NCBI RefSeq assembly: GCF_032104385.1
Contig: NZ_DAMCHJ010000004.1
Coordinates: 1 to 64,000, forward strand
DNA: 64,000 nucleotides
Source: Tissierella sp032104385
Lineage (GTDB): Bacteria > Bacillota > Clostridia > Tissierellales > Tissierellaceae
Reading direction: 5' to 3'
The notes below the pieces were generated by a model. The model ran no database searches and was not told the origin of the DNA. It saw only the letters and a program-made list of their open reading frames with translations. A program made the translations under genes and the position numbers. Of this stretch, positions 17,056 through 25,105 are shown one piece after another; positions within the stretch are counted from its first letter, which is position 1, and each line of letters begins with the position of its first letter.

Positions 17056-17764
17056 TATTGAAACCTTGCTAGAGGGTGTAGGAGATTTAGGGATTGAACT
17101 AAATAAGGAACAAAAAGACCATTTTATCAAATATAAAAATTTATTGAAAGAATGGAATGAAAAAATAAATATTACAGCCATAACTGATGATAGTGAAATA
17201 GATATAAAACATTTTTTAGACAGTTTAACACCAATAGTTACGAAATTATTTGATGGAAAGAAAAAGGTAATAGATATAGGTACTGGTGGAGGTTTTCCAG
17301 GATTACCTCTTAAAATTTTTAATGATGCAATTCAAGTTACTTTATTAGATAGTTTAAATAAAAGAATCGTTTTTTTAAATGAGGTTATTAACACTTTAGG
17401 CTTAAAAGATATAGAGGCCGTACATGGTAGAGCAGAAGAGTTTGGTAAAAATCCAAAATATAGAGAACAATATGATATTTGTATATCTAGAGCGGTAGCT
17501 TCTTTAAATACATTATCAGAATACTGTATGCCATTTGTAAAGGTAGGAGGATATTTTATAGCCATGAAAGGTCCAGATGTAGATGAAGAACTAAAGGAAT
17601 CTGAAAAAGGTATAAAACTCTTAGGAGGAAAAGTTTTTAAGAAGGAAATAGTTAGGATTCCTAATTCAGATATAGTACATTCTTTGATAATAATAAACAA
17701 AACTCAAGAAACTCCTACAAAATATCCTAGAGCAGGGGGAAAACCAAAGAAAAATCCTTTATAA
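17048..17764 (+). CDS. rsmG: 16S rRNA m7G527 methyltransferase RsmG
   Basis: 238-aa SAM-dependent methyltransferase (formerly GidB) that methylates G527 of 16S rRNA; loss gives low-level streptomycin resistance in other bacteria. The SAM motif is VIDIGTGGGFPGLPLKIF, and ISRAVASLNTLSEYC and KYPRAGGKPKKNPL are family signatures. Overlap with mnmG points to coupled translation. Confidence 0.96.
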   Translation: MSNIETLLEGVGDLGIELNKEQKDHFIKYKNLLKEWNEKINITAITDDSEIDIKHFLDSLTPIVTKLFDGKKKVIDIGTGGGFPGLPLKIFNDAIQVTLLDSLNKRIVFLNEVINTLGLKDIEAVHGRAEEFGKNPKYREQYDICISRAVASLNTLSEYCMPFVKVGGYFIAMKGPDVDEELKESEKGIKLLGGKVFKKEIVRIPNSDIVHSLIIINKTQETPTKYPRAGGKPKKNPL

Positions 17765-17863
17765 TATAAGGGAATTTGTAGGAAAAAACTTGGGCAATAA
17801 AGAAGGAAATATTCCTTTCTATATAGAAATATATAATAAAGTCAATTGAGAAGAGGGATGCAT

Positions 17864-18655
17864 ATGAAAAATTTTCAACCAGAAATTAAATATATTCCTA
17901 TATCTATTATTAAACCAAATCCATATCAGCCTAGGAAGGATTTTAATCAGAGAGCTTTAGAAGAGTTAAGTCAGTCTATAAAAGCTTACGGAGTAATTCA
18001 ACCTATTAGTGTTAGGCAAATCAATGAAGATTCTTATGAACTAATAGCTGGAGAAAGACGGCTTAGGGCATCTGAATTGGCTGAGCTTCATGAAATACCA
18101 GCTATTATAGTAGATTATAGAGATAAGGAATCTGCTTTAATTGCATTAATGGAAAATTTACAAAGAGAAGACTTAAACTTTATTGAAGAGGCAGAAGGAT
18201 ATAATAATTTAATAGAAGATCATGGATTTACTCAGCAAGAAATAGCTGAAAAGATGGGGAAAAATCAATCTACAATTGCTAATAAATTGAGACTTTTAAA
18301 ATTACCGGAGGATATAAAGAAGGATTTACTAGAACATAATCTTACAGAGAGACATGGAAGGGCTTTGTTAAAATTAGCAGATGATGATTTAAAAAGAAAA
18401 ATCTTAGAAAGAGTAATAAATAATGAGTTAAATGTAAATAAGACGGAAGCTTTAGTAAACGATATACTAGATGATTTAACTAAGAAAGAATATAATGAAG
18501 TAAAACAAAATATTAAAAGTTTAATAAATATCAGAATATATTTAAATACAATTAAAAAGGCTTTTTCTGCTATTAAAGATACTGGCATTAAAGCAGAATA
18601 TAAAGAAGTGGATAAAGGTGACCATGTAGAAGTAGTTGTTAAAATACCAAAATAA
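17864..18655 (+). CDS. noc: Nucleoid occlusion protein Noc (ParB/CTPase family)
   Basis: 263-aa ParB-like protein that keeps the division septum off the nucleoid. It has the CTP-binding GERRLRAS box, the ENLQRED motif and a helix-turn-helix. At the four positions that separate ParB from Noc DNA specificity it reads Q (KNQST), K (IANKL), K (RLLKL) and R (TERHG), the Noc set, while Spo0J at 25878 keeps R, T and G at the first, second and fourth. The position after rsmG is classical for noc. The ATG at 17864 lies 6 nt after AGAGGG. An N-terminal amphipathic membrane helix like that of Bacillus Noc is not evident. Confidence 0.88.
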   Translation: MKNFQPEIKYIPISIIKPNPYQPRKDFNQRALEELSQSIKAYGVIQPISVRQINEDSYELIAGERRLRASELAELHEIPAIIVDYRDKESALIALMENLQREDLNFIEEAEGYNNLIEDHGFTQQEIAEKMGKNQSTIANKLRLLKLPEDIKKDLLEHNLTERHGRALLKLADDDLKRKILERVINNELNVNKTEALVNDILDDLTKKEYNEVKQNIKSLINIRIYLNTIKKAFSAIKDTGIKAEYKEVDKGDHVEVVVKIPK

Positions 18656-18682
18656 AGCCAGGATCATAATCTTGGCTTTATT
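18654..18682. terminator. Bidirectional terminator between noc and the deacetylase gene
   Basis: A stem of about 11 bp (AAAGCCAGGAT with ATCTTGGCTTT, one G-U pair) around a 4-nt loop, with T runs on the right and A runs on the left, between converging genes. Confidence 0.75.
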
Positions 18683-18708
18683 TTCTATATAAAACATATA
18701 TTTTAGAC

Positions 18709-19476
18709 TTAGTTAAAGTTACTCAATACTTTTTTTCCTTGAGAAATATCAATCAACTCAGATATAGTAACAAACCGATATCCTTCGTCAATTAATTTTG
18801 GTAAAATTATTTTTAAAGCTTCTACAGTGTGACTTTCTTTTTTATAAACATAATCATGTAATAATATAATATCTCCATTTTGTACTTTTGATAAGGTAGT
18901 ATTAACTATTACATCTACTCCAGGATTACTCCAATCTTTTGAATCTTGATAGAAAGTCCAAAGAACTACTGATAAATTATCGCTGCTGACTATCTTGATT
19001 ACATCATCATTATAATTGCCATAAGGAGGCCTAAAAACTTTAGGTTTTATATTGCTTATTGAATAAATTATTTCTTGGGTTTTTTCAAACTCTTCCTTAA
19101 TTATCTTATCAGATACTTTTTTCATATTTATATGGGAGTAAGAATGATTTCCTATTTCATGTCCTTCAGATACTTGTCTATTTATTATATCGGGATAAGA
19201 TTCAGCATGTTTACCCAAAACAAAAAAAGTTGCTTTAACATTATATTGTTTTAAGATATCAAGAATTTCAAGAGTATATTTTGGATGTGGACCATCATCA
19301 AAACTTAAAGCTAAAATTTTTTCCTCTTTTGATCCCTTAGATACAATAGCAGCAGGATTGTTTGAAAATGTATAAATAGCTTTAGGATACATATTACATA
19401 TAATTATTGATGTCAATATTATAATTATAATTGTAATATTAATTAAATTATTAAGACTTCTTATTATTTTTTTCAT
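18709..19476 (-). CDS. Polysaccharide deacetylase (NodB/PdaB-like), membrane-anchored
   Basis: 255-aa NodB-homology enzyme that removes acetyl groups from wall or spore-cortex glycans. The five catalytic motifs are visible: SFDDGP with the catalytic and metal Asp (residues 58-63), HSYSH (111-115), RPPYG (149-153), the DSKDW segment and ILLHD. A hydrophobic stretch at about residues 11-30 acts as signal or anchor, putting the domain outside the cell. It faces the replication fork and converges on noc. A PdaA/PdaB role in sporulation is possible but not provable here. Confidence 0.88.
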   Translation of the reverse strand: MKKIIRSLNNLINITIIIIILTSIIICNMYPKAIYTFSNNPAAIVSKGSKEEKILALSFDDGPHPKYTLEILDILKQYNVKATFFVLGKHAESYPDIINRQVSEGHEIGNHSYSHINMKKVSDKIIKEEFEKTQEIIYSISNIKPKVFRPPYGNYNDDVIKIVSSDNLSVVLWTFYQDSKDWSNPGVDVIVNTTLSKVQNGDIILLHDYVYKKESHTVEALKIILPKLIDEGYRFVTISELIDISQGKKVLSNFN

Positions 19477-20370
19477 TTAAACTCTCCTATTTTGAATTAT
19501 AAATACTTGTATAAAATATGTATATTCACATAAGCAAGTACATATTATAAAATTTAACAGATAAATAAAATAATGTTGTCCAATGAAATATTATTTTATT
19601 TAAAAGACTATATATTTAGAGAAGTATAACTTATAATTATAGTATGTATAAGAATTGGATTTTGATAAATTTTATATATTAAGAAAAAGTAAGTTTTCTA
19701 AGAATTTATATAATATATAATTACATTTACTTATTGCTTTTTCTTTTATATAGAGATTAAGTAAATTAATAAAAAGTTTTTTGGAAATAAATCACTAAAA
19801 AACGAGGCTGTATTTTAAGTTTTAAAAGGGTTTTAAATGAAAGTACATATCGTAGGTATAATTAATAAATAAAGTTTAAATTTTGACTTATAAGGGCTTT
19901 AAATAGATTTTATAATATTATATAATATAAAGTATTTTTAAATAATGTCATTGGTAAATTATTTTATTATATTTTTGTTGAATTTATAAATAATTAAAAA
20001 ATATTAATAAATAAAAATTATAAATTTAGAGCCATAAGGAATAATTGAAAAGGTTTATAATTATATTTTAATACCCAAGAAAACCAGAGAATTATTTATA
20101 GTCTTTAAAAGAAATTAATATTTAATTTTTAACAGGTATGTTATTTATCTGAACTGGGATAAAAGGTTGTTTTATAGGAATAATTTTGTTTAGACATAAT
20201 ATCATAGATGGTTAAAATAAGTAATGTATTCAGATAAAATCTAGAAAACAAAATGAAAATTTATGATATTGAACTACTGCTTTAAAATCATAGCAAAGGG
20301 TTAAAGGTTAATATAAACTATAATTTTACAAGAGTTATAGGTGGAGATTTATAGAATATTAATTATAATT
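19477..20370. other. Long AT-rich stretch without recognisable genes
   Basis: About 900 bp with stops in all frames; only short unconvincing open frames occur, such as a 12-codon one starting at 19837. No clear promoter, RNA or protein remnant could be recognised. It may hold decayed genes or an unrecognised RNA. Confidence 0.6.
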
Positions 20371-20414
20371 TAAAAAACAATAAATGTTCCACATGGAACA
20401 TTTATTGTTTTTTA
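20371..20414. promoter_or_regulatory. parS: parS-like site inside a 44-bp terminator palindrome
   Basis: The core TGTTCCACATGGAACA (20385-20400) differs from the ParB site TGTTNCACGTGNAACA by one base (A for G at position 9). It is the centre of an inverted repeat with 21-base arms (20371-20391 and 20394-20414). Read leftward, the arms are followed by T runs right after the stop of the 20421 gene, so the same sequence can act as an intrinsic terminator. Confidence 0.75.
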
Positions 20415-20420
20415 TAAAGC

Positions 20421-21011
20421 TTATTTTAATAAATCTTTTTTAAATTTTTCGTAATCTTTTAATAATGTTATTTTCTTTTTACCATCCACTATAAAAGTAG
20501 GCACACTATCTATATTGTAAACAGATACTAAATTTTTAGCTTCTTTCATTTTTTCATCAAAATAATTATTATCAATATAATTATTCATTTCTATTATATT
20601 GAGTCCAACTATTAGTCCTATTTCATTAAGGATTAAGGGATCTCCAACATTTTTACCATATTGAAATATGCTTTTAAAGGACTCTTTAGCAAACTCATAG
20701 TATTTACCTTTATCATTGGCATAAAGTGCAGCTTTGTGTAATCTATGGGTATTAAATTTTTTAGTTTTATTATTATATATTAATCCATACTCTGCTCCTA
20801 ATCTTTCGATTCTTTTATAGCTCATGTCTATTTGGTCTTGAGGAATATAATTAGTAAGTATATCTCCCGTCAAGGATAAGTTAGGATCCAATTCGTAAGG
20901 AATCCATTCCATATCTATGTGAGGATTTTCTTGTCTCAATTTATTGGCTATGGAAAAGCCTATATAGCAAAATGGACAAGCAAAATCTGAAAATATTTTT
21001 ATATTAGTCAT
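20421..21011 (-). CDS. DsbA-family thiol oxidoreductase (FrnE-like)
   Basis: 196-aa member of the DsbA/2-hydroxychromene-2-carboxylate isomerase-like family. A thioredoxin fold with an inserted helical domain is expected; the active site is ACPFCYIG with Cys12 and Cys15, and the cis-Pro loop is VPTFIVDGK near the C-terminus. There is no signal peptide, so it is cytoplasmic, like FrnE. Its exact substrate cannot be told. The gene ends directly at the parS-like palindrome. Confidence 0.85.
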   Translation of the reverse strand: MTNIKIFSDFACPFCYIGFSIANKLRQENPHIDMEWIPYELDPNLSLTGDILTNYIPQDQIDMSYKRIERLGAEYGLIYNNKTKKFNTHRLHKAALYANDKGKYYEFAKESFKSIFQYGKNVGDPLILNEIGLIVGLNIIEMNNYIDNNYFDEKMKEAKNLVSVYNIDSVPTFIVDGKKKITLLKDYEKFKKDLLK

Positions 21012-21115
21012 TAAATCACTTCCTATTTTAAAAATTTACTTATGGTTAAATTAGATATACCCAATAAGTGATATAACTAACAAAATATAAGTAATAGAAT
21101 AATCTCCCATAATTA

Positions 21116-21132
21116 ATTACATTATGATTACA
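21116..21132 (-). promoter_or_regulatory. WalR-type repeat upstream of the VanW-gene pair
   Basis: ATTACA-N5-ATTACA (21116-21121 and 21127-21132), which on the minus strand is TGTAAT-N5-TGTAAT and fits the WalR consensus TGTWAH-N5-TGTWAH exactly. A further ATTACA at 21145-21150 and a possible -10 TATGAT near 21164-21174 follow, 42-100 bp before the ATG at 21216. Confidence 0.5.
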
Positions 21133-21215
21133 ATTTACTTAATAATTACAAAAGCAATTTTTTTATGATATGATTTATACAAGTTAAGAAGTTTAGGACA
21201 AAAGAGGTGAAGTAA

Positions 21216-21467
21216 ATGAGGGATAATAAAGTTAATGTTTTTATATCATTTATAATTATATTTACATTGTTCGGATTTTTTCCAGGTACAAGGATAAAAT
21301 ATTTCTCACCTATTGAATCATCTAAATTGTTAGAGTCCTTAGACTATTTTATAAAAAATTTCTTTCATCTTTGGAAAATTAAGTTAGTTGCTTCAATAGG
21401 CACTATTTTTATTAGTTATTTAATTAAGGAGAAAAAATTAAAAAAACATAATAAAAGAAAAAGGTGA
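21216..21467 (+). CDS. Small two-helix membrane protein, unknown
   Basis: 83-aa protein not recognised. Two hydrophobic segments (about residues 8-25 and 54-70) flank a short loop, and the tail is strongly basic (KEKKLKKHNKRKR), which should stay inside the cell. The ATG lies behind AGAGGTGAAGTAA. It is 5 nt upstream of the VanW-family gene, so the two are probably co-transcribed and may work together at the membrane. Confidence 0.7.
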   Translation: MRDNKVNVFISFIIIFTLFGFFPGTRIKYFSPIESSKLLESLDYFIKNFFHLWKIKLVASIGTIFISYLIKEKKLKKHNKRKR

Positions 21468-21472
21468 GTTAA

Positions 21473-22288
21473 ATGGATTTAAAGCCTATTAAAAGGTCTA
21501 AACTTAGGTTAATAGCAGGTAAGAGTTATTATACTTCTAAGAGGTATATTCAATGGATATTTGGAGGGATAAGGTTTTCGAAAGAAAAATCAAACGCTTT
21601 GTTACCTTATATTCAAGTTATACATCAAACACCATTGATTAGGAAGCTAAAAGATGTAGATATGTATTTACAATATAATAAAATTATTAATCTGGGAATT
21701 GCAGTGAAAAAAATTAATAAAGTAATAATAAATCCAGGAGAAACCTTTTCCTATTGGAAATTAATAGGAAGACCTACAAGATGGAAAGGTTATAAAAATG
21801 GTATTGTATTATTTTCTGGTAACTTTAAACCAGGGGTAGGTGGTGGATTATGTCAGCTATCAAATCTTATATATTGGATGACAATCCACACACCATTGAC
21901 AGTTGTAGAAAGATATAGACATAGTTATGATGTTTTCCCTGATTCTAGTAGAACTCAACCCTTTGGAAGTGGTGCAACTTGTGTCTATAATTATAGGGAT
22001 TTAATGATAAAAAACGAAACAAGAGAGCCATATCAGTTATATGTAGAAATAGGTAAAGAATATTTATACGGAGAATGGAGGAGTACATCAAAGCCAATAT
22101 ATACATATGAAGTTCATGAAAAAGACCATAGGATTTATTCTGAAATTTGGGGAGGCTATACAAGGCACAATGTTTTATATAGGAAGAAATATAATTTTGA
22201 AGGAAAATTAATAGATGATGAATATATAACAGAGAATCATGCAATTATGATGTATACTCCATTTTTAGAAGAAAAATGTAATAATTAA
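21473..22288 (+). CDS. VanW family protein
   Basis: 271-aa protein with the VanW domain covering about residues 80-200: INLGIAVKKINKVIINPGETFSYWKLIG, then GGGLCQLSNLIYWMTIHTPLTVVERYRHSYDVFPD. The domain occurs in the vanB-type vancomycin clusters and in many Clostridia wall proteins, but its chemistry is unknown. No signal peptide is seen, so it is the cytoplasmic short form. Not evidence for vancomycin resistance: no vanHBX genes are present. Its stop codon lies inside the next parS palindrome. Confidence 0.88.
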   Translation: MDLKPIKRSKLRLIAGKSYYTSKRYIQWIFGGIRFSKEKSNALLPYIQVIHQTPLIRKLKDVDMYLQYNKIINLGIAVKKINKVIINPGETFSYWKLIGRPTRWKGYKNGIVLFSGNFKPGVGGGLCQLSNLIYWMTIHTPLTVVERYRHSYDVFPDSSRTQPFGSGATCVYNYRDLMIKNETREPYQLYVEIGKEYLYGEWRSTSKPIYTYEVHEKDHRIYSEIWGGYTRHNVLYRKKYNFEGKLIDDEYITENHAIMMYTPFLEEKCNN

Positions 22289-22313
22289 TGTTTCACGTGG
22301 AACATTAATTATT
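22280..22313. promoter_or_regulatory. parS: parS site inside a 34-bp palindrome at the VanW stop
   Basis: TGTTTCACGTGGAACA (22289-22304) fits the ParB/Spo0J site consensus at every constrained base. Flanking bases extend the inverted repeat to 17-base arms with one G-T pair, including the TAA stop of the VanW gene. The T-rich stretch TGTTATTGTTTT follows, so it could also end transcription. Confidence 0.88.
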
Positions 22314-22776
22314 TGTTATTGTTTTAGGAAATAATATATAGAAGTGGAAAATATGATTGATATAAAATATATTCTTTAAATTCCAGATTTTTAGAAATGG
22401 GACAAGGATTTTTTGATATAGGATTCAATTCTTTAAGTATAGAAAACATAGGGAAACTTTATATAGGGATTAGGTGTAAGGTATTTATGTAAGTTGACGG
22501 ATATTTAGAGATTTTTTTATTTGTAAAAGATAATATTTCTGTCTGTACATTATATAAAAGAACTGTGGTGAAAAGCAAGTGCTGGATATAGTGATGATTT
22601 AAGATATCCTTTTAACAAGTTTAACTAATTCACTTAAATGGATTTTAGAGTTTCAGCTATCATTGAGAAGATTACACTTAATATAATATATTAGTAGAAA
22701 AATTTGTAGTATTAAATTGTAAATATATAGAAAAAACCATAAGAAGTATTTTAAAATCCTATTAGGAGATGATCAT
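22314..22776. other. Gene-free stretch
   Basis: About 460 bp of AT-rich sequence with frequent stops. One 31-codon open frame near 22398 lacks a ribosome site. Nothing else could be supported. Confidence 0.55.
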
Positions 22777-23013
22777 ATGGAAAAGGTAAGACGAACTATT
22801 GTAGGTATAGTTTCAGTTACATATTTAATATTTGTACTTATGAAAATTGATATTCCACGTAATGTTTTTATTACTCTAGCTGTGATAACACTTATTAGTC
22901 AGGCAATAGATGAATGGAATAGATATAAAGAGACAAAAAAGAAAATACATTTATTTATTCCAATTATCTTATTGTTCATTATTAGTTTTTTAGCCTTGAA
23001 TTTATTGTTTTAA
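22777..23013 (+). CDS. Small membrane protein, unknown
   Basis: 78-aa protein, not recognised. Two or three hydrophobic segments (about 7-23, 28-42 and 58-78) are separated by a charged loop DEWNRYKETKKK. The ATG follows TAGGAGATGATCAT. First of a run of small membrane proteins between the VanW gene and soj. Confidence 0.65.
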   Translation: MEKVRRTIVGIVSVTYLIFVLMKIDIPRNVFITLAVITLISQAIDEWNRYKETKKKIHLFIPIILLFIISFLALNLLF

Positions 23014-23069
23014 TTGAATATTAGTATAGAAACCAGCAATATATTTTAAATTAGGAGGTTTTAATAATT

Positions 23070-23381
23070 ATGGGTTTGTTAAATGTTGGAAGCTTGGCAT
23101 TAGGTTTAATAGCTTGGATATTACCAATAATTAGCTTGGTTAAGTCTGAGAAACGTAATCATGATAATTGGGCTATTTTATCTGTTATTAGTATTAGTGC
23201 CTGTGCTATTTCGTTATGTTTTCAGATTTTCTATAACAACCATTTAGTTAAGATTGCAGATTGGTCTGCATTAATGGATACAACAGGTGCTGTAACTTTC
23301 GTTTCAGCAGTTCTTCTCACTGTTACTATCATATTAAATGCAATCACTCTGGTTATATATCGTAATAGAACTGTAAATTAG
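23070..23381 (+). CDS. Conserved four-helix membrane protein
   Basis: 103-aa protein of a type seen widely in Firmicutes without known function. It begins MGLLNVGSLALGLIAWILPI and has four hydrophobic segments with the conserved-looking middle ISACAISLCFQIFY and DWSALMDTTGAVTF. The ATG lies behind TAGGAGGTTTTAATAATT. It lies 56 bp after the previous small membrane gene. Confidence 0.75.
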   Translation: MGLLNVGSLALGLIAWILPIISLVKSEKRNHDNWAILSVISISACAISLCFQIFYNNHLVKIADWSALMDTTGAVTFVSAVLLTVTIILNAITLVIYRNRTVN

Positions 23382-23597
23382 TAAGATATATGTTGACTTA
23401 TACGGATATGATTGTTAATTGAATATTATTTACATAAAATACTTCAGCAGCAAGATAATGTAAAGCAAGAATACTTTATTAGGGTTTGTTATTTTTGGGG
23501 TAGATAAAATAGCAAAATATAGAAGTGGGAATAAAAGTATAGAGTCTAGTTTGATTTAGTTGTGCCTAGGATGTACTGACTATTTAATATCTAAGAA

Positions 23598-23867
23598 TTG
23601 GATTTTTTAGTGGTAGGTACAAATTTAAGTGGAGTTTTATATGTTCTTGCTACGCTTATTATAATTATACCGATTTTAATTGTTTTAATTTCAAACAAGG
23701 AATTTTCACCATTTTTTAGTAAAATTACAATAAGTGCCTCAATTTTATGCATTGAAATAGGACTATTAATGAAAACATTTATAATAAAGAAAGAAGGTAA
23801 GTCAATAGCAAAAAATATTGGTTGTGTAATAGAGTTTTTTATTAGTATTGATTTGGAGAATACTTAA
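23598..23867 (+). pseudogene. Possible degenerate membrane protein frame
   Basis: 89-codon frame from a TTG with no ribosome site. It encodes two hydrophobic segments (LATLIIIIPILIVLI and ISASILCIEIGLLMKTF) and looks like the middle and end of a small membrane protein whose start has been lost. The 216 bp before it hold no gene. A real gene with an internal start near 23641 is possible. Confidence 0.3.
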
Positions 23868-23953
23868 GTATAAATAAGAGTTGCTCTAATACATTAAATT
23901 AATTAATAATTTAGATGAAAGAGGCTATCCAATTGTTTTAGAAAGGAGAATTT

Positions 23954-24313
23954 ATGAAAAACTCATTAAAGAAGCAATTGATGTTTTGTGGAGTTTCTAG
24001 TTATAATAGAAATCCAAATCGAATAAAAATAAAAAATAATGTATATGAAATAAGTAATAGATTAAGAATTAAATTAAAAATAAAAAATATTTTACTTTCT
24101 ATAGGGGTCATATCATTTACTTTTTTTTATAGATATACTTTAGATAAAAAATTTGATATTTCATATCATGAAGCTACATTGGAAACATGGAAGCGAGGGT
24201 TGTTGTTGACAATTTTCTTTATGTTGTCCATAGTAATTTTATTCTTTGTTATATCTTATATTTTAATTCCAAATGATTTGACTATAGATGATATAAGACT
24301 AATTAAAGAATAG
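23954..24313 (+). CDS. Small two-helix membrane protein, unknown
   Basis: 119-aa protein, not recognised. A basic N-terminal 40 residues (rich in K, R, N) precede two hydrophobic segments near residues 45-60 and 86-108. The ATG follows AAAGGAGAATTT, a good ribosome site, so it is probably real. Confidence 0.6.
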   Translation: MKNSLKKQLMFCGVSSYNRNPNRIKIKNNVYEISNRLRIKLKIKNILLSIGVISFTFFYRYTLDKKFDISYHEATLETWKRGLLLTIFFMLSIVILFFVISYILIPNDLTIDDIRLIKE

Positions 24314-24401
24314 GGAATTAATAGTTTTTAAAAGCTGATGTTTAAATTCGTATATGTAAATCTATGTAAAGAAACTTAAATTCTAAGGAGGAGTTTAGAT
24401 A

Positions 24402-24545
24402 ATGGAAATTTTATCTGGAATTTTACCTACGATTTTATTTTTATTACCTATATATATTGGTATACCAGCAATAATCCTATATTTTGTAATTAAAATGGCT
24501 ATAAAAAAGGCAATAAAAGAATTAAAGGATGAAAATGTATTGTAA
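24402..24545 (+). CDS. 47-aa single- or two-helix membrane peptide
   Basis: Short gene with a strong ribosome site (AAGGAGGAG then 8 nt to ATG). The product MEILSGILPTILFLLPIYIG... is hydrophobic over residues 4-33 and ends in a charged helix KMAIKKAIKELKDENVL. Pattern and size resemble small membrane toxins or regulatory peptides, but no family was recognised. Confidence 0.55.
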   Translation: MEILSGILPTILFLLPIYIGIPAIILYFVIKMAIKKAIKELKDENVL

Positions 24546-24630
24546 CTAAAGTGAGTTTTTATAAAATATAGAACATTTATATTTTACATCATAGTGATAT
24601 ATAAATGAGCAATAGGAAGGAGATAACTCT

Positions 24631-24840
24631 GTGGATGCCAAAGACAAGGAAATATTAGAATATAATGATAGATTTATGAAGATGGTATTAAAGTCTATTT
24701 TTATATTTTTATTGACTATGTTTGGTATAAGCTCAATTTTGGATTTAATGTTTCAATCAGATATTTCAATTATAGTAAGTTTTAGTGTTAGTATTATCTG
24801 TACAATATTTTATTGTACATTGATTATTATAGAGAAATAA
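24631..24840 (+). CDS. Small two-helix membrane protein, unknown
   Basis: 69-aa product from a GTG behind AGGAAGGAGATAACTCT. A charged N-terminus (DAKDKEILEYNDRF) is followed by two hydrophobic segments (about 20-37 and 46-66). Last gene of the accessory block before the parS palindrome and soj. Confidence 0.6.
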   Translation: MDAKDKEILEYNDRFMKMVLKSIFIFLLTMFGISSILDLMFQSDISIIVSFSVSIICTIFYCTLIIIEK

Positions 24841-25006
24841 GAAAGTTAAATAGAATTCATTTTTCTAAATCATCAATTGAGAATCCAAAACAATAATGTA
24901 TTTAATAAATTATTTCATGAAGGGAAAACGTTACTATATAGTATAAGGTTGAGAGTTTAGTAATATATCCTTTTAGAAACAGTCTTGAATTTTATATTTT
25001 TATCAT

Positions 25007-25042
25007 AATTCTTTAATGTTTCACGTGAAACATTAAAGAATT
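25007..25042. promoter_or_regulatory. parS: parS site at the centre of a 36-bp perfect palindrome
   Basis: TGTTTCACGTGAAACA (25017-25032) is the exact Bacillus parS consensus. Ten more bases on each side continue the symmetry without a mismatch. It lies 64 bp upstream of the soj start, in the 265-bp gap after the small membrane genes, so bound Spo0J could also affect soj-spo0J transcription. Confidence 0.93.
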
Positions 25043-25105
25043 CTTTCAAATATTAAAATAATCTGATATCATATTAGGTAATAAAAAATATTAGGTGGTG
25101 GTTTT

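Noticed and set aside
21473..22288. VanW gene as sign of a vancomycin-resistance cluster
   Set aside because: No vanH, vanB/A ligase, vanX or vanRS is present; VanW domains are common in Clostridia without resistance.
24355..24370. TGTAAA-N4-TGTAAA as a WalR-type site
   Set aside because: The spacing is 4 instead of 5 bases and the next gene is only a small unknown membrane peptide.
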